DNA of 64,000 nucleotides from Phialocephala subalpina. Taxonomy: Eukaryota; Ascomycota; Leotiomycetes; Helotiales; Mollisiaceae. Below are positions 1 through 11,197 of this stretch, in pieces. Under the pieces are notes generated by a model that worked only from the letters and a program-made list of their open reading frames with translations, made no database searches and was not told the origin of the DNA. Position 1 is the stretch's first letter; each line of letters starts with the position of its first letter. A program made the position numbers and the translations under genes. The stretch is from assembly GCA_900073065.1 (NCBI GenBank), contig FJOG01000056.1:76455-140454 (forward strand), given 5' to 3'.

Positions 1-95
1 GATTTGAAGAAGAAATAATTCTTGGTTTGGAAATGGGGCTTTACGTTGCAGCTTCAACCTAATACTAGTGAATATAAAGTTCATCTCCCTTAAGT

Positions 96-1863
96 CTAAT
101 CATCTCCACCTATTCCTAGACCTAAAAATGTTAAAGTCGCCACATTCATAGCCGCAATGATAAACCAAATGACCCATCCCACCACCGTTGTAACTTTGTT
201 GTTTGCCAACGAAATCGTCCCCTCCACATCGCCTCCCGCAGCCCATGTTGCTCTTTCCGTCTGGTAAGTCAAGATACCATCAACAACCCCAACCGGCTCT
301 TTCAGATCATCAACCTGAACCCTCATATACTTATTCTGACTCGTAAACCACAACAGTGGAAACGTCAAAAAGATCAAACTGACAGACAAAACAACATTAC
401 ACCCATTCAACGCAGCCGCAAATCCTTTCTGCCCCTCACTTGCCGCAATCACCATAGCCGGGATAATTGAAATACACCTCGTCAAAAAGCGACGCAGGAA
501 AGGAGACATCCTCCAATTCATCGCCCCCTCACAAATCATCTGCCCAGCCATCGTACACACGATCCCCGCACTAACCCCCGAAAACAACAAACTGAGCGCA
601 AAAATCGTCCCACTAGCCTGTCCAATCGTATCCACGAAAATCCGATACAAACCCGGTAAATCCGCATCCGCTGAATCGGGACCGAAACTTGCGCCGGCAA
701 CGATTAGGACGGCGGAGTTTACGAAAACGGCCACAATGAAGAGGGTAATGCAGAGTTCGGCGATGGTGTAGGAAAGGCAGGAGCGGATCGTTGAGAGGGT
801 TGGTTTGTAGAGCTCGATGGCGTATTTGGAGTTTGAGGCTTTGACTTCATGGAGGCGGTTGTTGAGACGGTCAATTTCTATCATGCGGGGTTGGACGAGG
901 CCGGAGCCTAGGTAGATGGTATGGGGCATGAGAGTTCCTCCGAGGAGAGCACAAGATTCGTAGAGGCTGATTTGTCTGTTAGCATGGTGATACCCGATTG
1001 AAAGGGAGCTGTCGAAATTTGGAGACTTACCCCTCGCTAACAAATATTCTCCGAGATGGAAGATACCCCTTGAAGACTTGGCCAACGTCTGCCGATATGT
1101 ACGCAAGCTCAATACAGTACATAACAAAAATCCCAATGACGAACATAGACACGAAAACCTCAAAGAGTCGAATACGTCTCAAGGTTCCATCTGGCTTGTA
1201 GAACAAGAGAATGAAGAGCGTGTCTGCGACGGAGATACCGCAGGCAGCTACAAGAGGAATCTTGGAGTTCAAGATGTTGATGGCGATAGCTGTACCAATG
1301 ACTTGTGATATATCCGTGCAAATAATGGAAGCCTCAGCCATAAGCCAGATGGCAAAGTTGAGCCAACGAGGGAGGAAGGCACGGTTCATCTGCGCTAGGT
1401 TCAATCCCGTGACGCAGCCCAATTTGGAAGATAGTGCCTGTACACATATTAGCAACTGCATCGCGATCTTAGATCTGTTGTTGAGACATACTTGAAGGAA
1501 GACAGCAACGATATTCGAGAACAAGATCATGAACAACAACTTGAACTTGAACTCAGCACCAGACGTGAGGTTGGACTGCAAGTTGTCGGGGTCGACATAG
1601 GCGACAGTTATCACGGCACCTGGACCGGAGAACCTGGCGAACTTGATGAGGACTGCGAGTGCATTTTGGTACGTGTCTTTCGTGGTGAGTGATCGAGTGA
1701 AGGATGCCCAGCGGTCCTTAGACGATTTTCGTGGGCCATCTGTGGGTGCATCGCCGACTTGGACCTCAATGGCAGTCTTCTCAATTGTTTTGTCGTCTTG
1801 TTTCTTATCCCCTGTGAAAGATGGGGTTTGCTGTTCGGGATCGATATTGGATGGGGAGCTCAT
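96..1863 (-). CDS. NRAMP-family divalent metal (manganese) transporter
   Basis: This gene encodes a proton-coupled divalent metal importer of the NRAMP/Smf family, expected in the plasma, vacuolar or endosomal membrane. There are three exons (1863-1492, 1437-1031, 975-96), with introns 1438-1491 (54 nt) and 976-1030 (55 nt). The spliced length of 1659 nt gives 552 residues. The first ATG lies at 1863; the frame continues upstream only to a GTG. Two hallmarks are visible. One is the TM1 motif GPGAVITVAYVDPDN, which carries the D and N that bind metal in the canonical DPGN. The other is the TM6 motif GGTLMPHTIYLGSGL, carrying the M-P-H of the family. About 11 hydrophobic segments follow a charged, Lys-rich N-terminal tail of about 85 residues. 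It is divergent from the esterase gene at 3103. The metal is inferred from family membership; Mn is most usual for fungal Smf proteins. Confidence 0.9.
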
Positions 1864-3102
1864 TGTTGCGGCGCCCACTCTTGATGAGTAAGCTTGAACT
1901 CAAGGTTAATTGCACGAACGCCTTCCTGGCAAATCCGTAAGTCGAGTTGCGGGTGTGTGGGCGTCGAGGGTTCTTGGCGAAGAGGAACCTTATGTTGAAA
2001 GAGTGCTGTTGGAGTGGGAAAAATGTTTTTCAAGAGGGGGAGCGCGAGGGGTAAACTATCCGTCCCTGGATGTGGTCCGCGACGGCCTGGACCACCGATT
2101 GGCGTTCGCCTCCCGCCCACGCAGCAAGCCAGTGCTGATGGCGTTCAATGGTGTGCTTCTCGACCAATTGAACATTCATAGCGTATGCAGCTATTGAGCG
2201 ACATGCTACGAACGATTGGTCGTCGGCTACAGGTGTCTCTGATTCCCGTCCCGTTGGGCTATTGTTGGACAAACTACCATCTGATAAGATGCTCTTTTCG
2301 AGATAAGCCATCACAACGCCGTTCCAGCTGAATGTTAAAAAATTTCAATCCTCGAGTTAGCCAATTCCACGCCGCTCACATGTTCCTTAGTTTCGTTGAT
2401 CTCTCCGTTACACGAATACATTTCGAAATAAACCGTCTCTTGTTGTGATGGGTCAACGAAAAATAGGGCTTGAAAGCTCAGGTCTGTTTAGCGATTGCAT
2501 CTGTTCCATTCTTTCAGGTCCCGCATCTCAAGAGACAAACGTGTTGAATGCCTAATATTGCATCAATGAGTCAATGAGAAGCTTTATTTCCGTCATTACA
2601 TGAAATTGATTATCACTCGCTATCATTGCGCGTTGCACAATTCGAGGTTGAAATTCAGAAGTCAGGACTCGGGATTAGCTTTGCCAAGGCTCGTCAATTT
2701 CAGGGGGCTCGGTTAGGCTCTTCAGGGAGACGCGGCGTGAGGCAAAATCATCCTCGCCTTTCCATTAATACACAACTTGGGACGATGGAGTTAAAGCACC
2801 TCTTATGAAATTGAACGCCAGACCCCTCTTAACCTATTTTCTTTTCGAGAACAACAATAAAAAATTAAAAGGGTTTTTGAAACTCAAGACTTTAGATGTT
2901 GATTTCAAGGTTTCGCGATAATTCCCTGCAATGAAGACCCCTGAGCACCTCCACTTCCGAAGAAGATCAGGGTTCCTTGCAGCACCGATAATAGTCTCGG
3001 AGGCATCACCAATCTAGGACCTCAAATTATCCGGAGCTCAACCTTGGCGGATATCTTCTCTCCCCGTCCACTGTTCCTTTGAAGTATATTCTCTTCGCGA
3101 TC
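1864..3102. other. intergenic region between divergent NRAMP and esterase genes
   Basis: No frame here looks coding and no repeat or RNA gene was recognised. The region must hold the promoters of both flanking divergent genes. No TATA-like element close to either start was convincing. Confidence 0.5.
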
Positions 3103-4991
3103 ATGAAAGGACCTGCTACCGTGGGCGCGTTCCTGCTCTCCTTCCTGATGAGAGCATCTGCTTTGGAAATTAGAGACATCGCTGCTCTCACAGGGATCTC
3201 AACCACGAGCGGGGTCATTCTTGGCCACCCCGCACCGAACAGGACAGGAGTGACAGAATTCCTTGGAATCCCATATGCTGCGTCAACAAATGGATCGCGA
3301 AGATGGCTGCCACCGCAGCGCTTCACTTCGAACGTGACTTTCAATGCATCCACTTATGTAAGTTTTTGCGAAGGCCTCACGAATAAGCACAATTGACCGA
3401 GTCACAACAGGGCCCGTAAGCATCCTTACTGAACCTTCAATTGAAATTGCCACCAAATCTTACACATCAAAAGGAGCTGCCCGGCAAACATTGCTGGTAC
3501 AGTTGCGTTTCCGAACAAGACTGCTCAATTTGATCGCATCTTTCTCGCGTTTACAACTCAAGGAGGAAATGCACAGTCTGAGGACTGTTTGAGTGCGAAC
3601 ATATGGGTAAAAGGAGAACCAAAAAGGGGAAACTCAAAGCCTGTGTTGGTGTTCTTTCCGGGCGGAAGTAAGTTCTCATATGATGGCAGTGCTTGAATCG
3701 AATTGACTCAAATATCAGGATGGAACACCGGAGGTTCGAAAAGTTTATTCTACAGTGGGCAGTGCCTTGCCGATGCTGAAGATGTAATTGTGGTCACCAT
3801 AAAGTGCGTATCGAAACCCCCGCCCTGACAATAAGCCGCTCTAAGAAAGCATCTCAGCTATCGCCTCAACATCTTCGGATTCCCTGGTACTCCAGGAATA
3901 CAACAAAACGCAGGACTTCTAGACCAACGCATAGCACTTGAATGGCTCCGCGACAACGTTGCGGTGTTCGGAGGTGATAGCGACCGCATCACAGTCTTCG
4001 GACAATCAGCAGGCTCAGTCTCAGTTGCATACTTGGCATACGCATATCCGGATGATCCAATCGTGGCTGGCTATATTATGGAATCCGGGACTCCTCACAG
4101 CTGGATGCCGTTAACTCCAGAAATAGCAGCCCAACACTGGTACAATGCCTCTTCAACTCTAGGATGTGGGACGAGTGGCGATGTTCTGAGCTGCATGCAA
4201 TCAAAGAATACATCGGAAGTACTTGCAGCGTTCGCAAAGGTGCCATTTGATCCTACGAGCGCGCTCTATCAGCCACAATTCCAGCCTGTTGAAGATAACA
4301 TCACTGTCTTCCACGATTACAGCGCTCTTGCGGCAGCTGGAAAGTTTGCAAAACTCGTAAGTCGCACATCGCCTACATATATCAAAGCCCCAACCTAATG
4401 ACTATTCAGCCTCTACTCATCGGAAACAACGACTTCGAATCCGGATTCTACCAAATCGCCGCCTTCGCAACAGCCAAACCATTCAACGCCACCCAACAAG
4501 AAATCTTCAACCTCGAAGCCTTCACCTGCGCCAGCGCCATAGAAGCGTCAGCTCGCACCTCTCAAAACGTGACAGTCTACCGTTACAGATATTTCGGCGA
4601 TTTTGCCAACTTGCAGCTTTTCCCAAATAGTTCTACGTATCATGGATCTGAACTTGAGATGATTTTTGGTACAGCTGAAGATGTTTCAGGTATACCGAAT
4701 ACTGCTGTGGAAGATAAGATGAGTGCGTATTTTATGAAGGTTTGGGGGGCTTTTGCGAGGGATCCTGAGAATGGCCTCTCCAATTTGGGCTGGCCGAGGT
4801 ACCAGAACTCAAGCGGTGAGTATACCATAATTTTTGAAAGGGCGTCTTGATGCTGATTAGGTGTAGCTTCTACTCTCGTCCGCTTGGGGTATAACGACGA
4901 AGTTGAACCTAAGTTCGTGCCTCCAAGTACTTCGGATGCGCAGTGTCCTGTTCTAGGTGGAGCTGTGGATTTAGGTAAGGGAGCAATGTAG
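3103..4991 (+). CDS. secreted type-B carboxylesterase/lipase
   Basis: This is an alpha/beta-hydrolase of the fungal carboxylesterase type B family, probably secreted and hydrolysing carboxylic esters. The ATG at 3103 opens a signal peptide (MKGPATVGAFLLSFLMRASA). Seven exons are inferred: 3103-3357, 3411-3415, 3474-3667, 3719-3803, 3858-4356, 4410-4815 and 4861-4991. Together they make 1575 nt and 524 residues, normal for the family. The nucleophile elbow GQSAG lies in exon 5, the acidic residue is likely the E of NNDFESGFY in exon 6, and the histidine is in TYHGSELEMIFG. The N-terminal EFLGIPYA and the Y-GP-SCP segment are typical. The second exon is only 5 nt (GGCCC) and is needed to restore the conserved Y-G-P-S-C-P. 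The substrate cannot be told from sequence. Confidence 0.9.
3411..3415 (+). other. 5-nt microexon of the carboxylesterase gene
   Basis: The sequence GGCCC is flanked by an AG acceptor (intron 3358-3410, 53 nt, starting GTAAGT) and a GTAAG donor (intron 3416-3473, 58 nt). Joining TAT, GGCCC and GAGCTGCCC reads Y-G-P-S-C-P, the conserved family motif, and keeps the downstream frame. Skipping the exon gives a shifted frame. Confidence 0.75.
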
Positions 4992-5302
4992 AATTTTGAG
5001 AATGCGAAGGATGCCCTCGTCGGGTACTTGGCTCTCAACTCTGCCAAAAGGCATTCGCTTCGAAAATGATGAAGACCTTGAGGGGGCTACGCTTGATGAA
5101 CTCAGACGTTACCCTCGTTAGAAATTTAGCGATTGGTGCCCTGAAGTCTAGCGATACTCACTATAATTTATAGTGAAGATAGCCTGAGTGAAACTTTCGC
5201 GTACCGTGCACGGCTTCTCTTGGAGAAGATAGGGGCTTGCTTGGGCGCCTGCTCACCGAGACTTTATAATTGACGTTCAGTGTGTTCAAGTATTTCTCGT
5301 AA

Positions 5303-7182
5303 GAACTTACGACTCCATTGAGTTGCCATTCTCGTGATTCAAAATACACAACGTGCGTAGAACTGAATACCTTCATGCATGATGCCTGTCTGAGCACGAC
5401 GCCCGCATGTAACCCTGGAGAGCAAGTAACCGCAAGCAGATGTGAGGCGTACGAGCCTCGCAGGTTTCATGATCGGTTTTCAACTTTCCATCGGGATCAT
5501 CTTGCACGGTGTCAATTCGAGTCAGATGAAGCCTGTGACGGTGGGCATCCATTATCATATGGCAGATTCATAGATAAGCGTTTAGTGAAGGAAGAGCAGT
5601 CTCTGCATGACCTTTCTTGCCAGGGAGATTGTAAGAAGTTAAAATGGAACGAAGCATCATACCGAGCAATCAAAGGACCTACTGCTGTGACGCTTTAGTC
5701 AGTGTCTGGGGACATTCAGTACACCTTGGCCTCTGAGTCCGCTCTTGCTGTCTCGCACGTTTGGAGTCACGGTCAGGCAAGGTTAGTAACAATATGAAGA
5801 AATATATATTAGGTAATATGAAGAGTCGAAATATTATCGCGATATAAAGCTATTTATATTATATTTATCGCGATATAAACTCTTTATATCATATTACCAA
5901 ATATTAGTAATAAAGCAATATATTCCCAATATTTAAAGTTTTATATTGTATTTATCGCTCGACTACGCCGAGAAATATGACTATATTATATCATATTTCA
6001 GAAATATAGGCCTTCCATGTTTTATCGATTTATCGCGATAAATATGATATATCGCTATATTGTTACCCGCACTGCGGTCAGGGAAGTCGACCGAATACCG
6101 GACTCAACGAATGCCTTCACAAGCGGTACCTCAATATTGTGCGAGACTACAAATGCGACTCGTACTGGATCGACTCGTTATGTATCCTTGAAAGTCACGA
6201 TCTTAGGATGGAGGCCATCGGATATATAAATCGAATATTTGCTGACAATCGCATCACTCTGGCGTGTGATCGCGACATCATGGATATTGACATTGCCAAC
6301 CTTACAACTGAATTGCTTGAGTCTATTATCGTCACATTCTTCGTTTGCGACTGGAACGTTCGAGCCTGGACTCTGCTTGAAGCGATGAAAAGCAGCCACT
6401 CCATCTACCTCCTCTTAAAGTTCAACAATACTCTGTCCTTACGAGATGCTCTGACACGAGCGCACCAAGAAGGATCAATAGATGTCGCCATACTAGCTCT
6501 CACAACGCGACATCTTTTCCCAACATCTACCGATGCATTCCGTCGCTCCTCATCCCACCAAAGTATCGAAGAAGCCGGCAATTTCCTCAGCCATCGTCAC
6601 GCAACCAGAAAAGGGGACGACATTGTAATTTGGAGTCTTCTGAGTAACACAAAAGTCTCCAACTCTGCTGAAAAAATGTGGAAATCCAAGATCAAAACTC
6701 GCATCGCAACGGCGTATCTGATGAGCACAGCACCTCAGCTGGAAAATACGCTTTGGTTCTCATGGGCACTGGAGACACCTTACATCAGACGAGGTTCAGT
6801 CCCAACGAGGGACCTTTTGGGACCATACGATTCTTTCGAAGGCGCAGACAGCGAGTTGGGATTGATTACACCGAAAGGGCTACTCGCGGAATGGCTGATG
6901 TATGTCATACAAACCGGAGATGCTGAACTGTACCAAGAAGCTCCGGCAACAATGGTCACAGTCACAGTTGATGGAAAGCGAGCGAAGGAGATAGTTCCTG
7001 GGACAAAAATCAGGAATCATTGCTGGCAGATAGCTTCGGATCTGACGGCAGAGTACGACCATACCGCCCTGATCCAACCACTGTCGTTTCGACAGCCGGG
7101 AAAATATCGAGCGGCGAAGGATTGTGGCGAGAGTCACGGGGAAGTATTTGCTATTGTTGTTTCGGAGGATGGAGAGAAGTAG
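5303..7182 (+). pseudogene. HET-domain (heterokaryon incompatibility) gene split by a MITE
   Basis: HET-domain proteins mediate non-self recognition and cell death on fusion of incompatible hyphae. The left part reads in one frame from about 5303 to 5777 and carries the family motif AVSHVWSHGQ just before the insertion. The right part resumes at 6082 with RPNTGLNECLH, then SYWIDSLCIL and RAWTLLEAMKS (two more HET signatures) and runs to a stop at 7180-7182. If the 297-bp insert and one 8-bp target copy are removed, the frame joins exactly as H-G-Q-G-S-R-P. An in-frame TAG lies at 5696-5698, upstream of the insert. A stop at 5300-5302 leaves the true start unclear; an upstream exon is possible. 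So the gene is disrupted by an insertion and probably also by a nonsense change. The function statement is family knowledge; the disruption is seen directly. Confidence 0.75.
5778..6074. mobile_element. hAT-type MITE with 8-bp target site duplication
   Basis: This is a 297-bp AT-rich, non-coding insert flanked by the direct repeat CGGTCAGG (5770-5777 and 6075-6082). Its ends are inverted: GTAACAATAT at 5786-5795 and its complement at 6057-6066. The outer right end, read inward, starts CAGTG, a typical hAT terminus; the left end reads CAAGG, which looks mutated. An 8-bp target duplication is also typical of hAT. The interior is full of fold-back structure, including three copies of the palindromic TATCGCGATA and an arm pair near 5813-5826 and 5880-5898. 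There is no transposase, so it would be mobilised in trans. Confidence 0.8.
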
Positions 7183-7329
7183 AAGTGGAAGGGAGTTAGG
7201 GCTTGGGCAGGTATGAAGACTCTCCCTCCGATGGTGACGGATGAGCTACTTATTGTGTAGTGTACAGTATTGGACTCAACTCCTAGAATAAGAGCTACAT
7301 AGAAAGTGGCAAATTAATAACAATATTTC

Positions 7330-9099
7330 TTATTCTCGGCTGTAAAAAATCTCCATCAGACTCTTCCTCGGCCTATCTTGCGTCTTCTTCATGGCCGGTT
7401 CTTCAAGTTCGTCGTCCTCGACCCCATACCAAGTGCTGTGCTCAGGTAGCATACCATCCATCTCGTCATAGTCGACATGGACTGTTGCCTTGGCTACTTC
7501 TTCTATTCCTAGTCAACATCAGTAACTTGATAATAACATCTAAGCAAGATGAGAACCAACCTTCTAGTTTCATTTGTAGTGTTTGGGTAATATTTCGAGT
7601 CACCTTAAGCTGCTCAGTCTCCAGCATAATGATTGTAACATAAACGTGGAGCCTATACCCTGCATGATGTGCACGTATCCGATCTCATTGTCAGCGCAGG
7701 TCTTTCTATCAGGAAGAGAGACTAACAGATTGGATTTTCCTGATTCTGATATCATGCGTGACAGATATGTAGATGATCTTGTTCAGTAACGCTACAGAAG
7801 CTGGTTTGCGGACTAGATACTGCATGTGTTCAAACGCGATAGATATCCATGAATATAGAGTGATAGAAGAGATAAGAACAGCTCCTATTGGATCAAACCA
7901 CCATATGGGACGAAGTGCGCCGCTCGTAATCGACATGAAAAACCCAAATGAAGCGACAAGGATGTCGTTTCGATGTTCAATCTAGTTTCCAATTAGAAAT
8001 GCACAAGAGGGGATGGGCTGGTGATACCATGAAGATTCTTGTTGCTGGATTTTGCCGAGTGAGATAGCAATAGAACAAGATACAGATTTTCAAGATGACT
8101 AAAATCTCAGCGTCCTTGGCAACGTATAAAAGATAGTGAGGAAACTACATACTGCCAAATCCGACGAACACGAAAGGAACCACGGTCAGATTTCCAGGCA
8201 TCATATCACTGCCGCCGAGGGTCCGAACGGAGTCAACCTGTGTATTGACGTTAGAGAATCCCACAAAACAGTGACCTAGGCACTCACGAATATTTGCCAA
8301 GTGAGTGCGGATATCAAGCCACAGAAGAGAATAATTCCGACCGCCTCGATACGTTTTCGTGCCTGGTAGGCGTAGATGAGCACCGGTCCAAAGCACAGGC
8401 CTATGAGAAGGCAAATGAAATTGAACAGACGCACAATTGGAGATCTTTGAGTGCCAGATTCAGAGGAGAGTTGATAAGTGCAAAGCATAACCGCGGAGCA
8501 GACTAAGTTTACCTGTTCATGTGATTAGATTCATCGGGGTTGGTTTTATAAATGGGCAAACTAACAAACGAAGCCGCCGTGATTGCTTGTAATGACAAAG
8601 ATCCGGTGGAAGTAGAAGCGTAAAGATAGACGAACACGAGGCAGAGGTCGCACCCAAAGCTTGCGTGGATCGCGAGTTTGGCTCTTCCAGCATCCCGGAA
8701 AGTATCCTCGATTTCGAGTCGCTCCTTGTCATCATTTCCTAGAAAGGCATCGAGAAGCACATTCTGGCGATTGTAATACTTCTTGACTCTACTGTATTTT
8801 GGCTTGGATGCTGGCCGTGCTGTGTGCTGCGGGGAAGTGTTTGAAGTGTTTGGTTGTTGGTCCACAACAGAGGTATGTGATGAGCTCGAATTTTGGGGAA
8901 TGAATAACGATGCATCCGCAGTAACATCAGGCGATTTAAGACCAATATCATCCTCATTATCCTCTTCAAGGTCCGAAATTGCTCGAAAGTCTCCACGCTG
9001 AGGTGTTGGTGGCGGAGAAGACTCGTAATCCGAGCTCTCTGCACACTCTAAGCTCACGAGACTGAGATTAGCAGTGGGAGCCAAGTCAATCTTTTCCAT
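7330..9099 (-). CDS. cation diffusion facilitator (CDF) family transporter, divergent
   Basis: CDF proteins export Zn, Fe or Mn from the cytosol in exchange for protons. Eight exons are inferred on the minus strand: 9099-8566, 8512-8435, 8362-8288, 8237-8153, 8098-8028, 7981-7723, 7683-7561 and 7508-7330. They total 1404 nt, or 467 residues. Recognisable blocks are the N-terminal VKKYYNRQNVLLDAFLGNDD, YASTSTGSLSLQAI (TM1-TM2), ARKRIEAVGIILFCGLI, IEHRNDIL (TM5), WWFDPIGAVLI (TM6), a cytoplasmic domain with RAHHAGY and a C-terminal VHVDY..LPEHS. The TM2 segment reads AASFVNLV where fungal relatives have an A-D-A-F-M-D pattern, so the usual metal-binding aspartates are absent. The exon 6/7 junction is the weakest: only a 39-nt intron with donor GTCTCT (7684-7722) keeps the frame. 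It could be a working but altered transporter or an early pseudogene. Confidence 0.75.
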
Positions 9100-9139
9100 G
9101 GAAAGATTGTTGGTTTTAAGTTCCTGGAATATTTGAGGT

Positions 9140-10310
9140 GAGTATGATGAGGAAAATCGCACCGAGCAAGCACGATCGCAGCGAGCTGCAGCGTGTTCAA
9201 TGTCTCGATGTCCGTCGAGGCAAGCACACCTCGACTCCATATCAACGAGTGATATTGGTAGGGGTCAGAATTGCTTGGACCGAAGAAATTTCCATAAATG
9301 ATAACATGAAGCATAACCAAGAGAAGACGCAGGATTGCCACTGGCCGACGCGAAAGATCGGATGGGGGTTCAATAACCGCATCTCAGAAGGAAATGAATG
9401 AGAGATTCTTATACTCCAAAATATCCATCCATGGATCATCTGGCAGATACCCAGTTCAACAAAGTTCGATGCTCATATTATGATTAAGACCGTTTCGTGC
9501 TACTTTGAAACCGCAACTCGCTGCCAGTAATATCGCGTTGCCAAGAATCATGTTGCTGGAGATCCTTTCGACTTTTCACTTCTCAAGAAAATTGCTTGGC
9601 ACGGCATTGGGCCCTCGCCTCAATTTAAGAGATTCGAGCTTTGCCAAGAGTCGCGCACACAAATATGCTCTGAAACAATGCACGTCGAGAAGGGAATCGT
9701 CAATAGCATTGATGCCAAGACAAATCGCAAGGACATTTCCTTGACCTGAACCGATAGTTCCATCGCAACAAGGAAGCATAATAAGCATAAGCCATGGCAG
9801 TTTAAGGCCGGGAGTTACAGCACGATTGATGCCCATCTGCCGAATAGAAACATATGGGGAGGCGTACGTTTGTTGCTTGTGAAGAAGCACCCTCTGACTC
9901 TAAATGTTCTAGATCTGTACTCACGAACACGCCAAGCTCGATTTGCCCCTGCAGCAAATCGCTGAACGACCGTTCACTGAATGTCGCTCATCTTGGCATT
10001 CCATCCTCCATTCAATGCGGAGCAGTACATCGTGACAAATCAACAAAGAAAGCGGTTTGTGATCGATTACCGAAGACAAGTTGGGGACATCTTCTTTTCC
10101 TCGGCTGATCGAGAGTAAGTAAATACAACACCAAGGACTCAGCATCTTTATGTTCCAGATACCACCACATACTAATAGCCTCGAAAATAGCACTAACGAC
10201 AAGGACGAAGGAACCAATTGAGACACCCAAGAATAAACTTATGTCCTCCGCATCAGGAACATCTCTAGAAGGACCATCCTCGGACGAAATGTTTGGCTAG
10301 ATATCAAGTT
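9140..10310 (-). pseudogene. possible decayed membrane-protein gene (unidentified)
   Basis: On the minus strand several stretches read like protein but no intact model can be built. They are SIGSFVLVVSAIFEAISMWWYLEHK (10225-10150 region), ERSFSDLLQGQIELGVF (near 9990-9940), MGINRAVTP..LPWLMLIM with GSGQGNVLAICLGINAI (9835-9690), and RRPVAILRLLLVMLHVII with DPYQYHSLIWSRGVL (9350-9210). A long frame from about 9690 to 9170 is coherent except for three TGA codons. I do not recognise the family. It could be a multi-exon gene whose introns I failed to place, or a membrane-protein relic. Confidence 0.3.
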
Positions 10311-11197
10311 GCGGAGCCCCAATATTCTCGGTAGTCAAAATACAGTTGCATCTAATGGGTGTCGCACGGACTGTGCACAAACGCCAGGACCGGGCGTGCA
10401 TCAGAAATCTTCCGCTGCGTGACGCGTCCTGGCATGGGCTGCTGGGGCTGTGTCTCGTGAACGGCATGCTTCCATAATGCTTATAATACTTAAGCTGCCA
10501 AGTCCCCGTCGACTCTTGGGTTTCCCTTCGATTGTTAATCTTCCGAGATGCTTGACAAGCCAAGCTTTCTTGACTACAACCAAGCTTCACGGGTTCTCCG
10601 CGTGTTGGGAGACTTAGTGAAGAGACTCATGAAAATGTTCAGAAATCATTCTCAAAGGTCTGACATACCTGCCATGAGAGCAGAGTAGAGCTGGAGGTAG
10701 GAATCTGAGAGTAGACTGTTTATCAGGTAAGTGATTTGTAGCTGACAGAATATTCGCATTTGCCTCTGTTTCTGATATATCCTGCATCAAGTGATATATT
10801 CGACCATCATAATTTCCAAGACAATCTCAGAGTTGTTCTAATTTCAGTCAATTTCATTCATGCTGAAATTGGGTAATGACAAATGAGAAGTCGAGCCAAT
10901 GTTCAAAGTACTTGCCGCGTACCATTATCCAATGCCAATCTTCCATTGGCACGATGATCTTGTTTTTGGCCAGGAAGAATATCACGTTCTTCAAACGCAT
11001 CACGGCTGAAAACTGCTTATCCATGCTTCAGAGAAGTGGAACCTCTTCTGTCTAGAAGAATCTGATGATGGCTCAGAAATGGTTATATGAGCCGATGGTT
11101 TTCCTCCACATCTGTGGAAATCTGTCTGTTTGTTTCATCAAGGTACTCTTTTCTGTTTTTCTTGGTCGACAGTGTGCGGGCACACTTTTAATTCATA
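10311..11197. other. intergenic region upstream of the ZIP gene
   Basis: No convincing coding frame, RNA gene or repeat was seen. The region presumably includes the promoter of the former ZIP gene. Confidence 0.4.

Noticed and set aside
2030..2314. Open frames upstream of the NRAMP gene
   Set aside because: No motif, no signal peptide, overlapping on both strands in a promoter region.
5813..6066. Possible CRISPR-like or regulatory array from repeated TATCGCGATA
   Set aside because: The copies are irregularly spaced palindromes inside a transposable element in a eukaryotic genome; the MITE explains them.
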